A stretch of 60,026 nucleotides of DNA from NCBI RefSeq assembly GCF_001748365.1, contig NZ_BDHH01000024.1:1-60026 (forward strand), given 5' to 3'. How positions within the stretch are numbered: position 1 is the first letter of the stretch; each line of letters opens with the position of its first letter. Below, piece by piece: positions 23,544 through 32,111 of this stretch. The notes beneath the pieces are model-generated. The model was not told the origin of the DNA and ran no database searches. It worked only from the letters and a program-made list of their open reading frames with translations. Source of the DNA: Fusibacter sp. 3D3. GTDB taxonomy: Bacteria > Bacillota > Clostridia > Peptostreptococcales > Acidaminobacteraceae. A program made the translations under genes and the position numbers.

Positions 23544-23648
23544 AAATCATTAGCCGTCTAAACTTCGTTTCGCCTGACCCGTTCACGTCTAACCGCTTAG
23601 AGCAGGTTGAAAACGCCTGCCTCTAAGCTGGACGAAAACTAATGATTT
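23544..23648. repeat. Structured repeat family 2, copy A
   Basis: A 105-bp element bounded by a perfect 10-bp inverted repeat (AAATCATTAG/CTAATGATTT). On the minus strand it folds into a long hairpin: GCTTAGAG then GCAGG pair with CCTGC then TCTAAGC, inside an outer CGTC/GACG stem. A relative lies at 35949-36080. It sits upstream of the sigma-54 promoter, where activator sites are expected, so it may also hold those. Confidence 0.7.
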
Positions 23649-23675
23649 TAATTTAAAAAAATAGCACGCATTGTG

Positions 23676-25091
23676 CTATTCTTCTATTTGATACTGCTTA
23701 ATTTTACGCATCATTGTCGATCTGGATATCGCTAGTGATGCCGCCGCTAAACTCTTGTTACCTTTGTAAGCTCTAAGAGCTATTCTGATGGCCTCGTTTT
23801 CAATCTGATCCAAGGTTTTTAACGCCCTTTCTTCAATGGAGTCATCGCCTACTATGAGGTGCTTTTCTCGATCTAAAAACTCTAACCCCTCGCTTTTATT
23901 TTCCGTATACAGTAGGGATTCCACCTCATTTGCAGCTATGCTCTCCCCCTTGTTCAGCACACTAAAACGGTTAATCAAATTTCTGAGTTGTCTCACATTC
24001 CCCGGCCATGAATAGCGCAACATCAAATCTAAAGAGGCTTCCGAAAAGGTTAACTCTAAATGATTTTTTTGGATAAAGTATTGAATGAGCATTGGCAAAT
24101 CTGAAATATGTTCTCTCAAGGAGGGGACCCTGATCTCCAAAGTATTGAGTCGATAATAAAGGTCTTCACGAAACTTTTTTTCATGACTCAAAGTCAGTAA
24201 ATTGCGATTTGTGGCCGCAATAACACGTGCATTTGTGGGGATTAACCGATTGCCTCCCACCCGTTCAAATTCCTTTTCTTCAAGTACTCTCAGCAATTTG
24301 GTCTGCATCGGAAAGCTCATATCTCCAATTTCATCAAGTAGTATTGAGCCGTCATTTGCCACTTCAAACTTGCCTTTTTTAGAAGCGCTTGCACCTGTAA
24401 AAGCGCCTTTTTCATATCCAAAGAGTTCAGATTCCAACAATTCACTGGGAATCGCACTGCAATTTATTTTTACAAAGGGATTTGAAAGCGTTAAATTATT
24501 ATGATTATGCACTGCATTGGCTAATATTTCTTTGCCCGTTCCCGTTTCACCAATAAAGAGGATCGGGAAATTGGAACACGCAGCACGTTTGGTCTTATCG
24601 ATAAGATCTTTGACAATTTTGCTCTCTCCGATGTAATCGCTAAAGGTGTATGAACTCGCATTTCTAGAAAGGCTATGATACAAATTGGCGTATTCGTTAT
24701 TTTCTGTTTTAGGCGTCTCTGCCAAAATTTTATTAATCGCAGAAATTCTGTTGAAATACACGATTCCAATAGCACCCAATAATGCTTTCCCATCAAAAAC
24801 AGGGATATGAGATGCAAGCCCTAAATTCCCATCCAGATTGGTCAAAACGCCTTTATCAGACTTTCCAGTTCTTAAAACCTTTTCAAATCCCGAACTTTTT
24901 ATAATTTCATTCACAGGGACACCAATGACGTCCTCATCTGTTTTCCCAGACATGCGTTTACTCGAATCCGAGAAGAAAATAATTTTTAGATTTTTGTCAA
25001 CGATAAGCGCACGATCAAAGCTGCTGTCCAAAATTTTATCAAGCAAGCCGCCTCTTTCAAAAAATAACGCTTTATCAATATTTAAATGCAT
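23676..25091 (-). CDS. Sigma-54-dependent transcriptional activator (PAS-AAA-Fis)
   Basis: The 471-residue protein has a PAS-like sensor (about residues 20-120), a central AAA+ domain with Walker A G-E-T-G-T-G-K-E (181-188), the sigma-54 contact loop G-A-F-T-G-A (229-234) and Walker B S-I-L-L-D-E-I-G (249-256), and a C-terminal Fis-type helix-turn-helix (A-A-A-S-L-A-I-S-R-S-T-M-M-R-K-I-K). It should activate the operon behind the promoter at 23498-23513, responding to a small molecule bound by PAS. It is transcribed in the same direction as the operon, separated by copy A of the repeat. A palindrome at 25109-25123 lies right before its start and may be its own operator. Confidence 0.93.
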   Translation of the reverse strand: MHLNIDKALFFERGGLLDKILDSSFDRALIVDKNLKIIFFSDSSKRMSGKTDEDVIGVPVNEIIKSSGFEKVLRTGKSDKGVLTNLDGNLGLASHIPVFDGKALLGAIGIVYFNRISAINKILAETPKTENNEYANLYHSLSRNASSYTFSDYIGESKIVKDLIDKTKRAACSNFPILFIGETGTGKEILANAVHNHNNLTLSNPFVKINCSAIPSELLESELFGYEKGAFTGASASKKGKFEVANDGSILLDEIGDMSFPMQTKLLRVLEEKEFERVGGNRLIPTNARVIAATNRNLLTLSHEKKFREDLYYRLNTLEIRVPSLREHISDLPMLIQYFIQKNHLELTFSEASLDLMLRYSWPGNVRQLRNLINRFSVLNKGESIAANEVESLLYTENKSEGLEFLDREKHLIVGDDSIEERALKTLDQIENEAIRIALRAYKGNKSLAAASLAISRSTMMRKIKQYQIEE

Positions 25092-25108
25092 CTCGCGCCT
25101 CCTCTATA

Positions 25109-25123
25109 GTGTCATATTGACAC
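25109..25123. promoter_or_regulatory. Palindrome before the sigma-54 activator gene
   Basis: GTGTCA-TAT-TGACAC is a perfect inverted repeat with a 3-base centre, 18 bases before the activator start and next to a further GTGTGTC. It is well placed for a repressor or autoregulator. Confidence 0.5.
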
Positions 25124-25223
25124 ACAAAATAAATCAGTGTGTCTTTTTGATCCCAGTTTCATTATATCGGATTTAACCCTATTCTGAAATTAATTTTTTA
25201 GAAGACTCGTTATCCGATAAATT

Positions 25224-25264
25224 TTCATACCCAAAAGTGTTATCATTTCACTTTTGGGTATGAA
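25224..25264. promoter_or_regulatory. Perfect 16-bp inverted repeat in the divergent gap
   Basis: TTCATACCCAAAAGTG and its exact complement are separated by nine bases. No T-run follows on either strand in the right place, so it is not a usual terminator. It lies 55 bases before the GGDEF-EAL gene and could be an operator or an mRNA leader hairpin. Confidence 0.6.
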
Positions 25265-25318
25265 TTCATCAACTCATCCGCTTTTTAAAAACAATATGTC
25301 AAAAGGAGGCCGAAGGCT

Positions 25319-28192
25319 ATGTTGCTTCGTAAAAAGATACCCTTTGTGTCCATTATTATTATGGCTTTTTCTTTACTTATTATGAACACCGTTTACTACG
25401 CTTATATCTCCGATATTCTTATAAGAGATAACAAAGATAAAATGAATCAGGTCCTTGATATGGAAAGTGTTTTATTAGAGACTTTTTTTGATATGAGAAA
25501 ATTAGAAGTCAACTACTTAGCAAATGATGCCTTGGTTATTAAAACCATTAAAGATTACCTAAATGACCCAGAACAGAATGACCCCAATTTTAGGCCACAA
25601 TATGACGCCCTAAATGCTTTTTTTGAAAACATTACAGCAACGCGCAAGGATATACAAGCCGTGTTCGTTTTGACCCCTTCCGGTCGTACTCTCGCCAGCA
25701 GTCACCCAGAAAGTTATTGGCTAGACTTATCAGACCGACAATACTTTTTAGATGCCATGGCAGGCAAAACAGCCATCAGTAAGTTATTGGTAGATCGAAT
25801 CGATAACAGAGCGGCTCTCTTTGTGGCAACTCCAATATACAATGATGATAAAAGCAATATCATAGGTGTACTCGCAAATATTATCGACACCACATATGCC
25901 TCTGAGAGCATTCACAATTTAGTAGATGTCAATGTTGGAAATGCCTACCTAATTGATCAAAGTGGCATGATTATATTTCACACCGACCAAGCACTTATAG
26001 GGACGCGTCACACCAATTCAGATATAGACGATTTTTTTAAAAGTTCAGATCTTTCCATCCCTAACAACTCACAATTTCAAAAAGAAAAGACGATTTACTA
26101 TATCGCCTATAAGGCGATTCCAAACACGCCTTGGATTATAGTCATCGATCAAAATATGGATTTTATCATGCGTTCTGCTGACCAAGCACTTAACGTCATG
26201 CTCGCTATTACAGTCACCGTATTATTATTTTCTGCCACCATAGCTTTTTTGTTTTCTAGGCAAATTACCATTCCCATTACTGAGCTCAGCCATGTCATGC
26301 ACAAGACCACTCGCGGTGATTTAAGTGCACGGTCACACTACATTAGTCAAAATGAACTCGGCGAACTTTCAAATGACTTAAATTACATGCTAGATGAACT
26401 CACTGGTGCCTATGAAGAAATAGAATCTAAAAACGATGTCTTAACCGCCACAGAAGAAGAATTACGGCATAATTACGAACAACTTGAGCAAAGCCAAACG
26501 GCTTTAAAAACCATTCAAGGAAAATACGAAACTGCTCTGAACGCTTCAAGAGACGTTGTCTGGGAATGGGATTACGAATCAAATCATTTTTTTGCATCAG
26601 AAGTATGGCATGAACTTACTGGATTAGACACCTATAACACTCAGATTGATGAAGTGGCATTTGAAGAGCTCCTTCAGAAAAAGGATCACGAATCGATTCT
26701 CTCCATATTCAGAGAACATTGGCGTACACATTCGCCGTTACTGACATTCACTTTTTCATATGTAGCCCCTACGAATAAAGTCATTTATTTTCTCGTTAGA
26801 GCAAACACGCAGTGGGATGTCCACGGAAACCCCATAAAGACATCGGGGATCATGGTTGATGTGACTTATGAAAAAGAAACCAGTGATAGAATTCATAATC
26901 TTGCCTTTAACAATCAAGTAACATCACTTCCAAATAGACAAGCTTATATTCTAAATTTAAAAGCCTTTATAGAATCTGATGAAGCCGTCCGCTGTAATCT
27001 CACCGTATTTCAAATGGACATTGACAATTTCATGCGCGTAAATGACGCTCTAGGTCACCCTATTGGAGATGAACTGTTAAAAGCACTTGCCCATCGTCTT
27101 ACTTTAATTTGTAATGAAGATATCAGCGTTTATCATCTGTCCGCTGACGAATTTGCCTTTATTTTATATGACATCTCCAAAGAAACTGAAATTGCCGAAA
27201 TCATCAGTACTCTCTATTTAATGCTCAATGAACCTTTTATTATTAATCAAAAATCCATTTATGTCAGTATGAGCACAGGGATTAGTGTTTACCCCAATGA
27301 TGGCGATACCGTCAATAAGCTCATTCAAAATGCAGATACAGCCATGTTTACAGCAAAACATACGGGCAAATCCAATTATGTCTTTTACACGAATCTCTTA
27401 TCTGAATTTGTTCAAAAAAAATTAGATATGGACGACCTCCTAAGACGTTCCATAAGAGACAAACTCATATCTATGCATTATCAGCCCCAATATGCGACTT
27501 TAAGCCGAAAATTAAATTCATTTGAAGCCTTGATGCGCATAACCACTGAAGACAGTACCGCCGTTTCACCCGCTGACTTTATTCCTGTAGCAGAAGAAAA
27601 TGGACAGATCATAGAACTCGGTGAATGGGCACTTCAAGAGGTCTGTAGAACCATCAGAGAACTGCTTGATTTGGGCTACCACTTTGAACATATCAGTGTC
27701 AACGTCTCTAGTATTCAATTACAGCAACCTCATTTTGTTGACACCGTCATTAAAATGACTCAATTATATGATATTGAGCCCAAATATCTAGAACTCGAAG
27801 TTACAGAAAGTGTTTTATTGAGTGTTCTCAATGAACATGATAACACTTTGTCAACGCTTCGAAATATGGGTTATAAAATAGCACTTGATGATTTTGGAAC
27901 AGGCTATTCCTCGTTCAGTTATCTTAGAACCATGCCGCTATCAACGCTTAAAATTGATAAGACATTTATTGATGATTTAGCCGATTCAAAAAAAGATCAA
28001 GAACTTGTACGCCAAATGATAGAACTCTCTCATGAACTCGGTATCAAGGTCATCGCAGAAGGTGTTGAGACCAGAGCGCAGTATCAAATATTAAAAGATA
28101 GAGGTTGTGACTACATTCAAGGCTACTATTTTAGCAAACCGCTCTCCTTGGAAAAAACCAAAGAACTGCTCACTGCCTCCGCTAACCACTAA
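25319..28192 (+). CDS. Membrane c-di-GMP protein: Cache-HAMP-PAS-GGDEF(degenerate)-EAL
   Basis: The 957-residue protein has a membrane helix at about 10-30, an extracellular double Cache sensor (about 40-280), a second helix (about 290-312), HAMP, a PAS domain from about 395, a GGDEF domain from about 530 and an EAL domain from about 700. The GGDEF signature is replaced by S-A-D-E-F (near 606), so cyclase activity is unlikely; such domains often bind GTP to regulate the EAL partner. The EAL domain keeps F-E-A-L-M-R, D-D-F-G-T-G-Y-S-S and E-G-V-E-T, so c-di-GMP phosphodiesterase activity is expected. AGGAGG-like AAGGAGGCC precedes the ATG. The gene is monocistronic and convergent with the GNAT gene. 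Confidence 0.92.
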   Translation: MLLRKKIPFVSIIIMAFSLLIMNTVYYAYISDILIRDNKDKMNQVLDMESVLLETFFDMRKLEVNYLANDALVIKTIKDYLNDPEQNDPNFRPQYDALNAFFENITATRKDIQAVFVLTPSGRTLASSHPESYWLDLSDRQYFLDAMAGKTAISKLLVDRIDNRAALFVATPIYNDDKSNIIGVLANIIDTTYASESIHNLVDVNVGNAYLIDQSGMIIFHTDQALIGTRHTNSDIDDFFKSSDLSIPNNSQFQKEKTIYYIAYKAIPNTPWIIVIDQNMDFIMRSADQALNVMLAITVTVLLFSATIAFLFSRQITIPITELSHVMHKTTRGDLSARSHYISQNELGELSNDLNYMLDELTGAYEEIESKNDVLTATEEELRHNYEQLEQSQTALKTIQGKYETALNASRDVVWEWDYESNHFFASEVWHELTGLDTYNTQIDEVAFEELLQKKDHESILSIFREHWRTHSPLLTFTFSYVAPTNKVIYFLVRANTQWDVHGNPIKTSGIMVDVTYEKETSDRIHNLAFNNQVTSLPNRQAYILNLKAFIESDEAVRCNLTVFQMDIDNFMRVNDALGHPIGDELLKALAHRLTLICNEDISVYHLSADEFAFILYDISKETEIAEIISTLYLMLNEPFIINQKSIYVSMSTGISVYPNDGDTVNKLIQNADTAMFTAKHTGKSNYVFYTNLLSEFVQKKLDMDDLLRRSIRDKLISMHYQPQYATLSRKLNSFEALMRITTEDSTAVSPADFIPVAEENGQIIELGEWALQEVCRTIRELLDLGYHFEHISVNVSSIQLQQPHFVDTVIKMTQLYDIEPKYLELEVTESVLLSVLNEHDNTLSTLRNMGYKIALDDFGTGYSSFSYLRTMPLSTLKIDKTFIDDLADSKKDQELVRQMIELSHELGIKVIAEGVETRAQYQILKDRGCDYIQGYYFSKPLSLEKTKELLTASANH

Positions 28193-28196
28193 ACAC

Positions 28197-28691
28197 TTAC
28201 AAATTGCAAGTCATATCGTACCAAACTGCACCACCATGTGTTGATTTAGAAATCCCATCATTTTTAAAACCAAAGCTTTCATAATAAGAGAGCAAATGAG
28301 ATTTGCAAGTCAAAATGACCGCTTTTTTGCCTTTTTCTCTGGCGTTCTCAATAAAAACTTTCATCAATTTTGAAGCAATACCCTTGCGTCGATAGGCTTC
28401 TATGACATCTAATCCAAACACTGCGATTATTTCCCCTGAAGGGATATGATGACTCGTATCGTGGAACATTTCATCATAAATCACCGGACTATTGGTTGTA
28501 CAGCCATTGATAAATCCGATCAGTTGATCTGATTCTTCCGCCACGAAAAAGTTTTCAGGAAAAGTGGCCATTCTCTCTTTAATTGAGCTTCTTTCTGCCG
28601 CTTCTGCCACAGGAAAGCATTGTCTTTCGATTTCCACAACAGCCTCTAAATCTGTCATCTTCACATTTCTGATCTTAACATTTATGCTCAT
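28197..28691 (-). CDS. GNAT acetyltransferase (AANAT-like)
   Basis: The true start is the ATG at 28691 behind AGGAGGAAGATCAAT; the longer open frame upstream merely runs through the terminator and the end of the previous gene. The 164-residue product has E-x-x-C-F-P-V-A-E-A-A near residue 24, F-P-E-N-F-F-V-A-E, and the acetyl-CoA binding loop R-R-K-G-I-A-S-K-L-M (about 112-121). This pattern resembles arylalkylamine N-acetyltransferase-type GNATs acting on small amines. Substrate unknown. A terminator separates it from the Tm-1-like operon, so it may be read at low level only or from its own promoter. Confidence 0.82.
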   Translation of the reverse strand: MSINVKIRNVKMTDLEAVVEIERQCFPVAEAAERSSIKERMATFPENFFVAEESDQLIGFINGCTTNSPVIYDEMFHDTSHHIPSGEIIAVFGLDVIEAYRRKGIASKLMKVFIENAREKGKKAVILTCKSHLLSYYESFGFKNDGISKSTHGGAVWYDMTCNL

Positions 28692-28716
28692 ATTGATCTT
28701 CCTCCTGTTTCTTTGT

Positions 28717-28752
28717 AAAAAAACCTCAGCATGGTTTATACTGAGGTTTTTT
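28717..28752. terminator. Terminator after the TIM-barrel gene
   Basis: AAAAACCTCAG and CTGAGGTTTTT form an 11-bp stem with runs of T on both strands. It ends the Tm-1-like operon on the minus strand, just before the GNAT gene. Confidence 0.8.
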
Positions 28753-28797
28753 ATCATTATATCATATATTATACAGAGCTCTATTTTATTATGCCGT

Positions 28798-29634
28798 TTA
28801 CGATGATTTGCTGATTTTCTTAAAAGCCTCCGTTTGACTCTTGATGCCCTTTTCTGCTGCAAAGCGTTCAATACTTGAAGCGCCAAAGAAGCCGTCAATG
28901 CCCTCAGTTCTCTCAATAACATAAGCAGCATCTTGTGGTTCAGCGATTGGACCGCCATGACAAATCACTAAAATATCTGGATTGACTTCTCGCCCCGCTT
29001 TAATAATCGCTTCAATTTTAACAACGCATTCATCTAAAGTCAATGCCGTTTGAGCGCCAATAGAACCCTTCGTCGTTAGACCCATATGTGCCACGAGAAT
29101 ATCGGCACCTGCTTCAGCCATTGCTTTGGCCTGTTCTGGATCAAACACATAAGGTGTCGTTAAAAGATCGAGCTTATGTGCTTTGCGGATCATATCCACT
29201 TCAAGATCATAGCCCATACCCGTTTCCTCTAAATTTTGTCTGAAAACACCATCGATCAAACCCACGGTCGGGAAATTTTGAACACCGCTAAAGCCAATCT
29301 CCTTAAGTTGTTTTAAAAATACTTCCATTACTCTAAAGGGATCTGTACCACAGACACCTGCCAGCACAGGCGTATTTACAACCACGGGAAGCACTTCAGA
29401 AGCCATATCCACCACGATGGCATTTGCATCGCCATACGCCATAAGACCTGCTAGTGAGCCGCGGCCCGCCATTCTATATCGGCCTGAATTGTAAATAATC
29501 AGCATGTCAGCGCCACCTTTTTCACTGCTTTTAGCTGTGATTCCAGTGCCTGCACCGACACCTACCAAAATATGTCCCTCGGCGATTTGTTTTCTATACA
29601 TCTCCATAATTTCTAATCGAGTCATTTTATTCAT
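28798..29634 (-). CDS. TIM-barrel protein, PEP-hydrolase-like (pfam09370 type), C-terminal half of a Tm-1-like pair
   Basis: The 278-residue product is a TIM barrel of the family once named TIM-barrel signal transduction: [11 protein letters not shown] near residue 25, [10 protein letters not shown] near 120, [10 protein letters not shown] and C-H-G-G-P-I. It follows the UPF0261 gene by 60 bases. In tomato the virus-resistance protein Tm-1 carries both domains in one chain; in bacteria they are mostly adjacent genes. The reaction is not established; relation to PEP mutase-like enzymes suggests C-C or C-P type chemistry on a small acid. It is paralogous to the barrel encoded at 31009-32111. 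Confidence 0.85.
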   Translation of the reverse strand: MNKMTRLEIMEMYRKQIAEGHILVGVGAGTGITAKSSEKGGADMLIIYNSGRYRMAGRGSLAGLMAYGDANAIVVDMASEVLPVVVNTPVLAGVCGTDPFRVMEVFLKQLKEIGFSGVQNFPTVGLIDGVFRQNLEETGMGYDLEVDMIRKAHKLDLLTTPYVFDPEQAKAMAEAGADILVAHMGLTTKGSIGAQTALTLDECVVKIEAIIKAGREVNPDILVICHGGPIAEPQDAAYVIERTEGIDGFFGASSIERFAAEKGIKSQTEAFKKISKSS

Positions 29635-29694
29635 ATGAGTATCCTCCTAAAATGTCATCTTAATCTTAAACGATTGTTCTTAAACGATTGTTCT

Positions 29695-30912
29695 TTACCG
29701 ATTATGCTTTTCCATCATGTCTATCAATCTCTGTGCAGCCGCTTCTGCGAAATCTCTATCGTTTATATGATATGGCAATTCTTCAAGCACAACAATGCTT
29801 TTATCCACATTGGATCTAATCGCATTAAATAACGCTTCATCTTCTTCTGGACCATAAAAAGCTTGGTCTTTTGCATCAATCATGGAGACACCCTTGAGCG
29901 GTAACATCATCACCGTATCTTGAGTCGCCATATTGAGCTTCTCGGCAAGTTTCTCACCGATTCTCATGTTTTCATCTATATTCGTTCTCATTAAAGTCAC
30001 CGTTGGATTGTGCTTGTAAAATTTTCTGTCTTCAAACTGTTTAGGCACAGTATCTCTTGGACCGAAGTTTACCATATCCACTGCACCGACAGAAACGACT
30101 TGTGGAATACCCATTTTCCCTGCGGCTTCAAGGCGTTTAGGGCCTGCATTTAGGACACCACCCACGAGCTCATCACACCATTCTGTAGTGGTTAAATCTA
30201 AAACACCTTCGATAAAGCCGCCTTCAATGAGGGCCTCCATGGATTGTCCACCTGTTCCAGTCGCATGAAATATAAGAACTTCATAGCCCTTTTTCTCCAT
30301 GTACATTCTTGCATAATCCACACAAGGTGTGGTCACACCAAACATCGTTGCCGCCACGAGTGGTTTTTTTTGAATCGTCATATTATTTTCGAACTTAACC
30401 ATGCCTGCCATTGCAAACGCTGCATTCGTAAATATTTTCATAGAGATCGAATTTAACCCTGACACATCTACCACGGATGGCATCATTATAATATCGCTTG
30501 TGCCAACATAATGTGCTGTGTTACCAGATGCCACAGTTGAAACCATGAGCTTGGGAACCCCGATTGGCAACGCTCTCATGGCAGGGGTTACAAGTGAAGT
30601 CCCTCCAGTGCCGCCAAATGAAATAATCCCATCGAATTTACCCGCCTTATAAAGTTCAGGCACTAATTTTTCCATCCCTTGTGATAAAATTTCCGTTGCA
30701 TATGCCCTATCTTTTCTCTCTGCAATTTCTTTAATGTCAGCACCACATGCATTTGCGACTTCTGCATTTGACACATCGGGTTCAAATGTAGGGTCAAATA
30801 CACCTGTATGAATTGTAAATGTTTTTAAGCCAAGGTCTTCAATAATGCCTTTTACAAAAGCATACTCCCTGCCTTTTGAATCAAACGTACCCGCTATTGC
30901 CACAGTTTTCAT
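29695..30912 (-). CDS. Tm-1-like ATP-binding protein (UPF0261)
   Basis: The start at 30912 has GGGAGGTAAAGAG before it; the upstream ATG at 30948 does not. The 405-residue product shows the UPF0261 pattern: A-I-A-G-T-F-D-S-K-G-R-E at the N-terminus, G-I-I-S-F-G-G-T-G-G-T-S near residue 95, H-A-T-G-T-G-G-Q-S-M-E near 220 and N-F-G-P-R-D-T-V-P. The family binds ATP and, in tomato Tm-1, inhibits tobamovirus replication; its native bacterial reaction is unknown. It is first of a two-gene unit with the TIM barrel, with its own likely promoter at 30954-30982. Confidence 0.9.
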   Translation of the reverse strand: MKTVAIAGTFDSKGREYAFVKGIIEDLGLKTFTIHTGVFDPTFEPDVSNAEVANACGADIKEIAERKDRAYATEILSQGMEKLVPELYKAGKFDGIISFGGTGGTSLVTPAMRALPIGVPKLMVSTVASGNTAHYVGTSDIIMMPSVVDVSGLNSISMKIFTNAAFAMAGMVKFENNMTIQKKPLVAATMFGVTTPCVDYARMYMEKKGYEVLIFHATGTGGQSMEALIEGGFIEGVLDLTTTEWCDELVGGVLNAGPKRLEAAGKMGIPQVVSVGAVDMVNFGPRDTVPKQFEDRKFYKHNPTVTLMRTNIDENMRIGEKLAEKLNMATQDTVMMLPLKGVSMIDAKDQAFYGPEEDEALFNAIRSNVDKSIVVLEELPYHINDRDFAEAAAQRLIDMMEKHNR

Positions 30913-30953
30913 CTCTTTACCTCCCAATTGCTGATAAAAGTACTTCACTCAAC

Positions 30954-30982
30954 TCACTACAAGTTAATCATACCGCTGTCAA
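30954..30982 (-). promoter_or_regulatory. Candidate promoter of the Tm-1-like unit
   Basis: TTGACA (30977-30982) is followed after 17 bases by TAGTGA (30954-30959), a strong -35 with a poor -10, as expected for an activated promoter. It lies 41 bases before the start of the UPF0261 gene and just behind the AraC-type coding sequence. Confidence 0.5.
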
Positions 30983-31008
30983 AAAGCAAAGTAAATGTGT
31001 TTTTGTCC

Positions 31009-32111
31009 TCAACTCATGTGTTTATGTCCAATTCTGTACTGGGTTGGTGTTTGTCCAGAATATTTCTTAAACATTTTACTAAACTGTGCATAATCCTGAT
31101 ATCCCACTAGACGAGAGACTTCCGACAATTGAACCTCCTGCTCAGCACTTAAAATCTCTTTTGCTTTATTAACTCTGAACTTCACCAAGTACTCTGGAAA
31201 AGTACAGCCAACTTCCTTCTTAAAAAGTGCACATAATCATAATGTTTTGTAATCCCTTCAAGCATTTTGACCATGAGATCATCTTCACTTAGTGTCCCAG
31301 TGATTTTAAATGCACGCGTAATGTTGACAATAGATTTTTCTGAAGGAATGCGTTCAAAAGAAGACCCGCCGATATAACCCATGAGTTTGGTATCGCTATA
31401 CATATATTGCACATCCACAGGCATTTTTACAGGTCCCCCGTAGATCATCTTGATCACATTGGGTCTTATGGCATCACAGACCGCTAAAATATTCTGTACT
31501 TTAGACTTTGCCACTTCCAAAGAAAGCACTTTTTTAGCACCGAGCATGCCCCCTGCTGTAAAGCCCAAATGAATACAGATGATATCTGCACCTGCTAGTA
31601 GCATGGCTTTAGCCTGTGTCTCATCGAACACAAAAGCCACTGTGAATAGGTCTTTTTCATGAGCGATTCTAATGGCCTCTACTTCTAAATCATAAGAATA
31701 CCCCATTTCTTCAAGCGCCTCACGGTATTGACCATCAATTAACCCCACTGTTGGGAAATTGTTAATGCCTTCAAAATGCAATTCTTTTAACTGTTCTATG
31801 TAATTTTCAAGATTTATCGTAGGGTCTGTAGCATTGAGACCAAAAAATACAGGTATTTTTTTAATCACAGGTTTTATTTCTTTAAATGCAAATTCCAATA
31901 CCATTTGGTTGCTATTGCAAAAAGGTAAAAAAGCCGCTAATGAGCTTCTCCCCATCTGCCTAAACTTGCCTGCATTGAGCGCAAGTAAAAAATCTGCACC
32001 CCCCTGCTCCGCATATTTAGCCGTACTCCCAGCACCAGATGCAACACCAATAATATGATTTCCAAGTTTGACTTGTCTTAAAAACTGTTCTATTATCATC
32101 TCCCGTGTCAT
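31009..32111 (-). pseudogene. TIM-barrel/AraC-type fusion regulator, out of frame
   Basis: From the ATG at 32111 a 309-codon frame encodes a TIM barrel clearly paralogous to the one at 28798-29634 (shared [29 protein letters not shown]). It stops at 31182 after a nonsense tail. Another frame from about 31231 to 31009 encodes an AraC/XylS-type DNA-binding end (L-F-K-K-E-V-G-C-T-F-P-E-Y-L, V-G-Y-Q-D-Y-A-Q-F-S-K-M-F-K-K, T-P-T-Q-Y-R). The junction is at the T5 run 31222-31226. Only about 75 of some 100 residues of the DNA-binding domain remain, so an out-of-frame internal deletion is likelier than one missing base. Its start overlaps the EamA gene by 4 bases. Confidence 0.75.

Noticed and set aside
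25319-28192. Diguanylate cyclase activity of the large signalling protein
   Set aside because: The GGDEF signature is replaced by S-A-D-E-F; only the phosphodiesterase half keeps its catalytic motifs.
28692-28958. N-terminal extension of 89 residues on the GNAT protein
   Set aside because: It runs through the terminator at 28717-28752 and into the TIM-barrel gene in another frame; a proper ribosome binding site marks the ATG at 28691.
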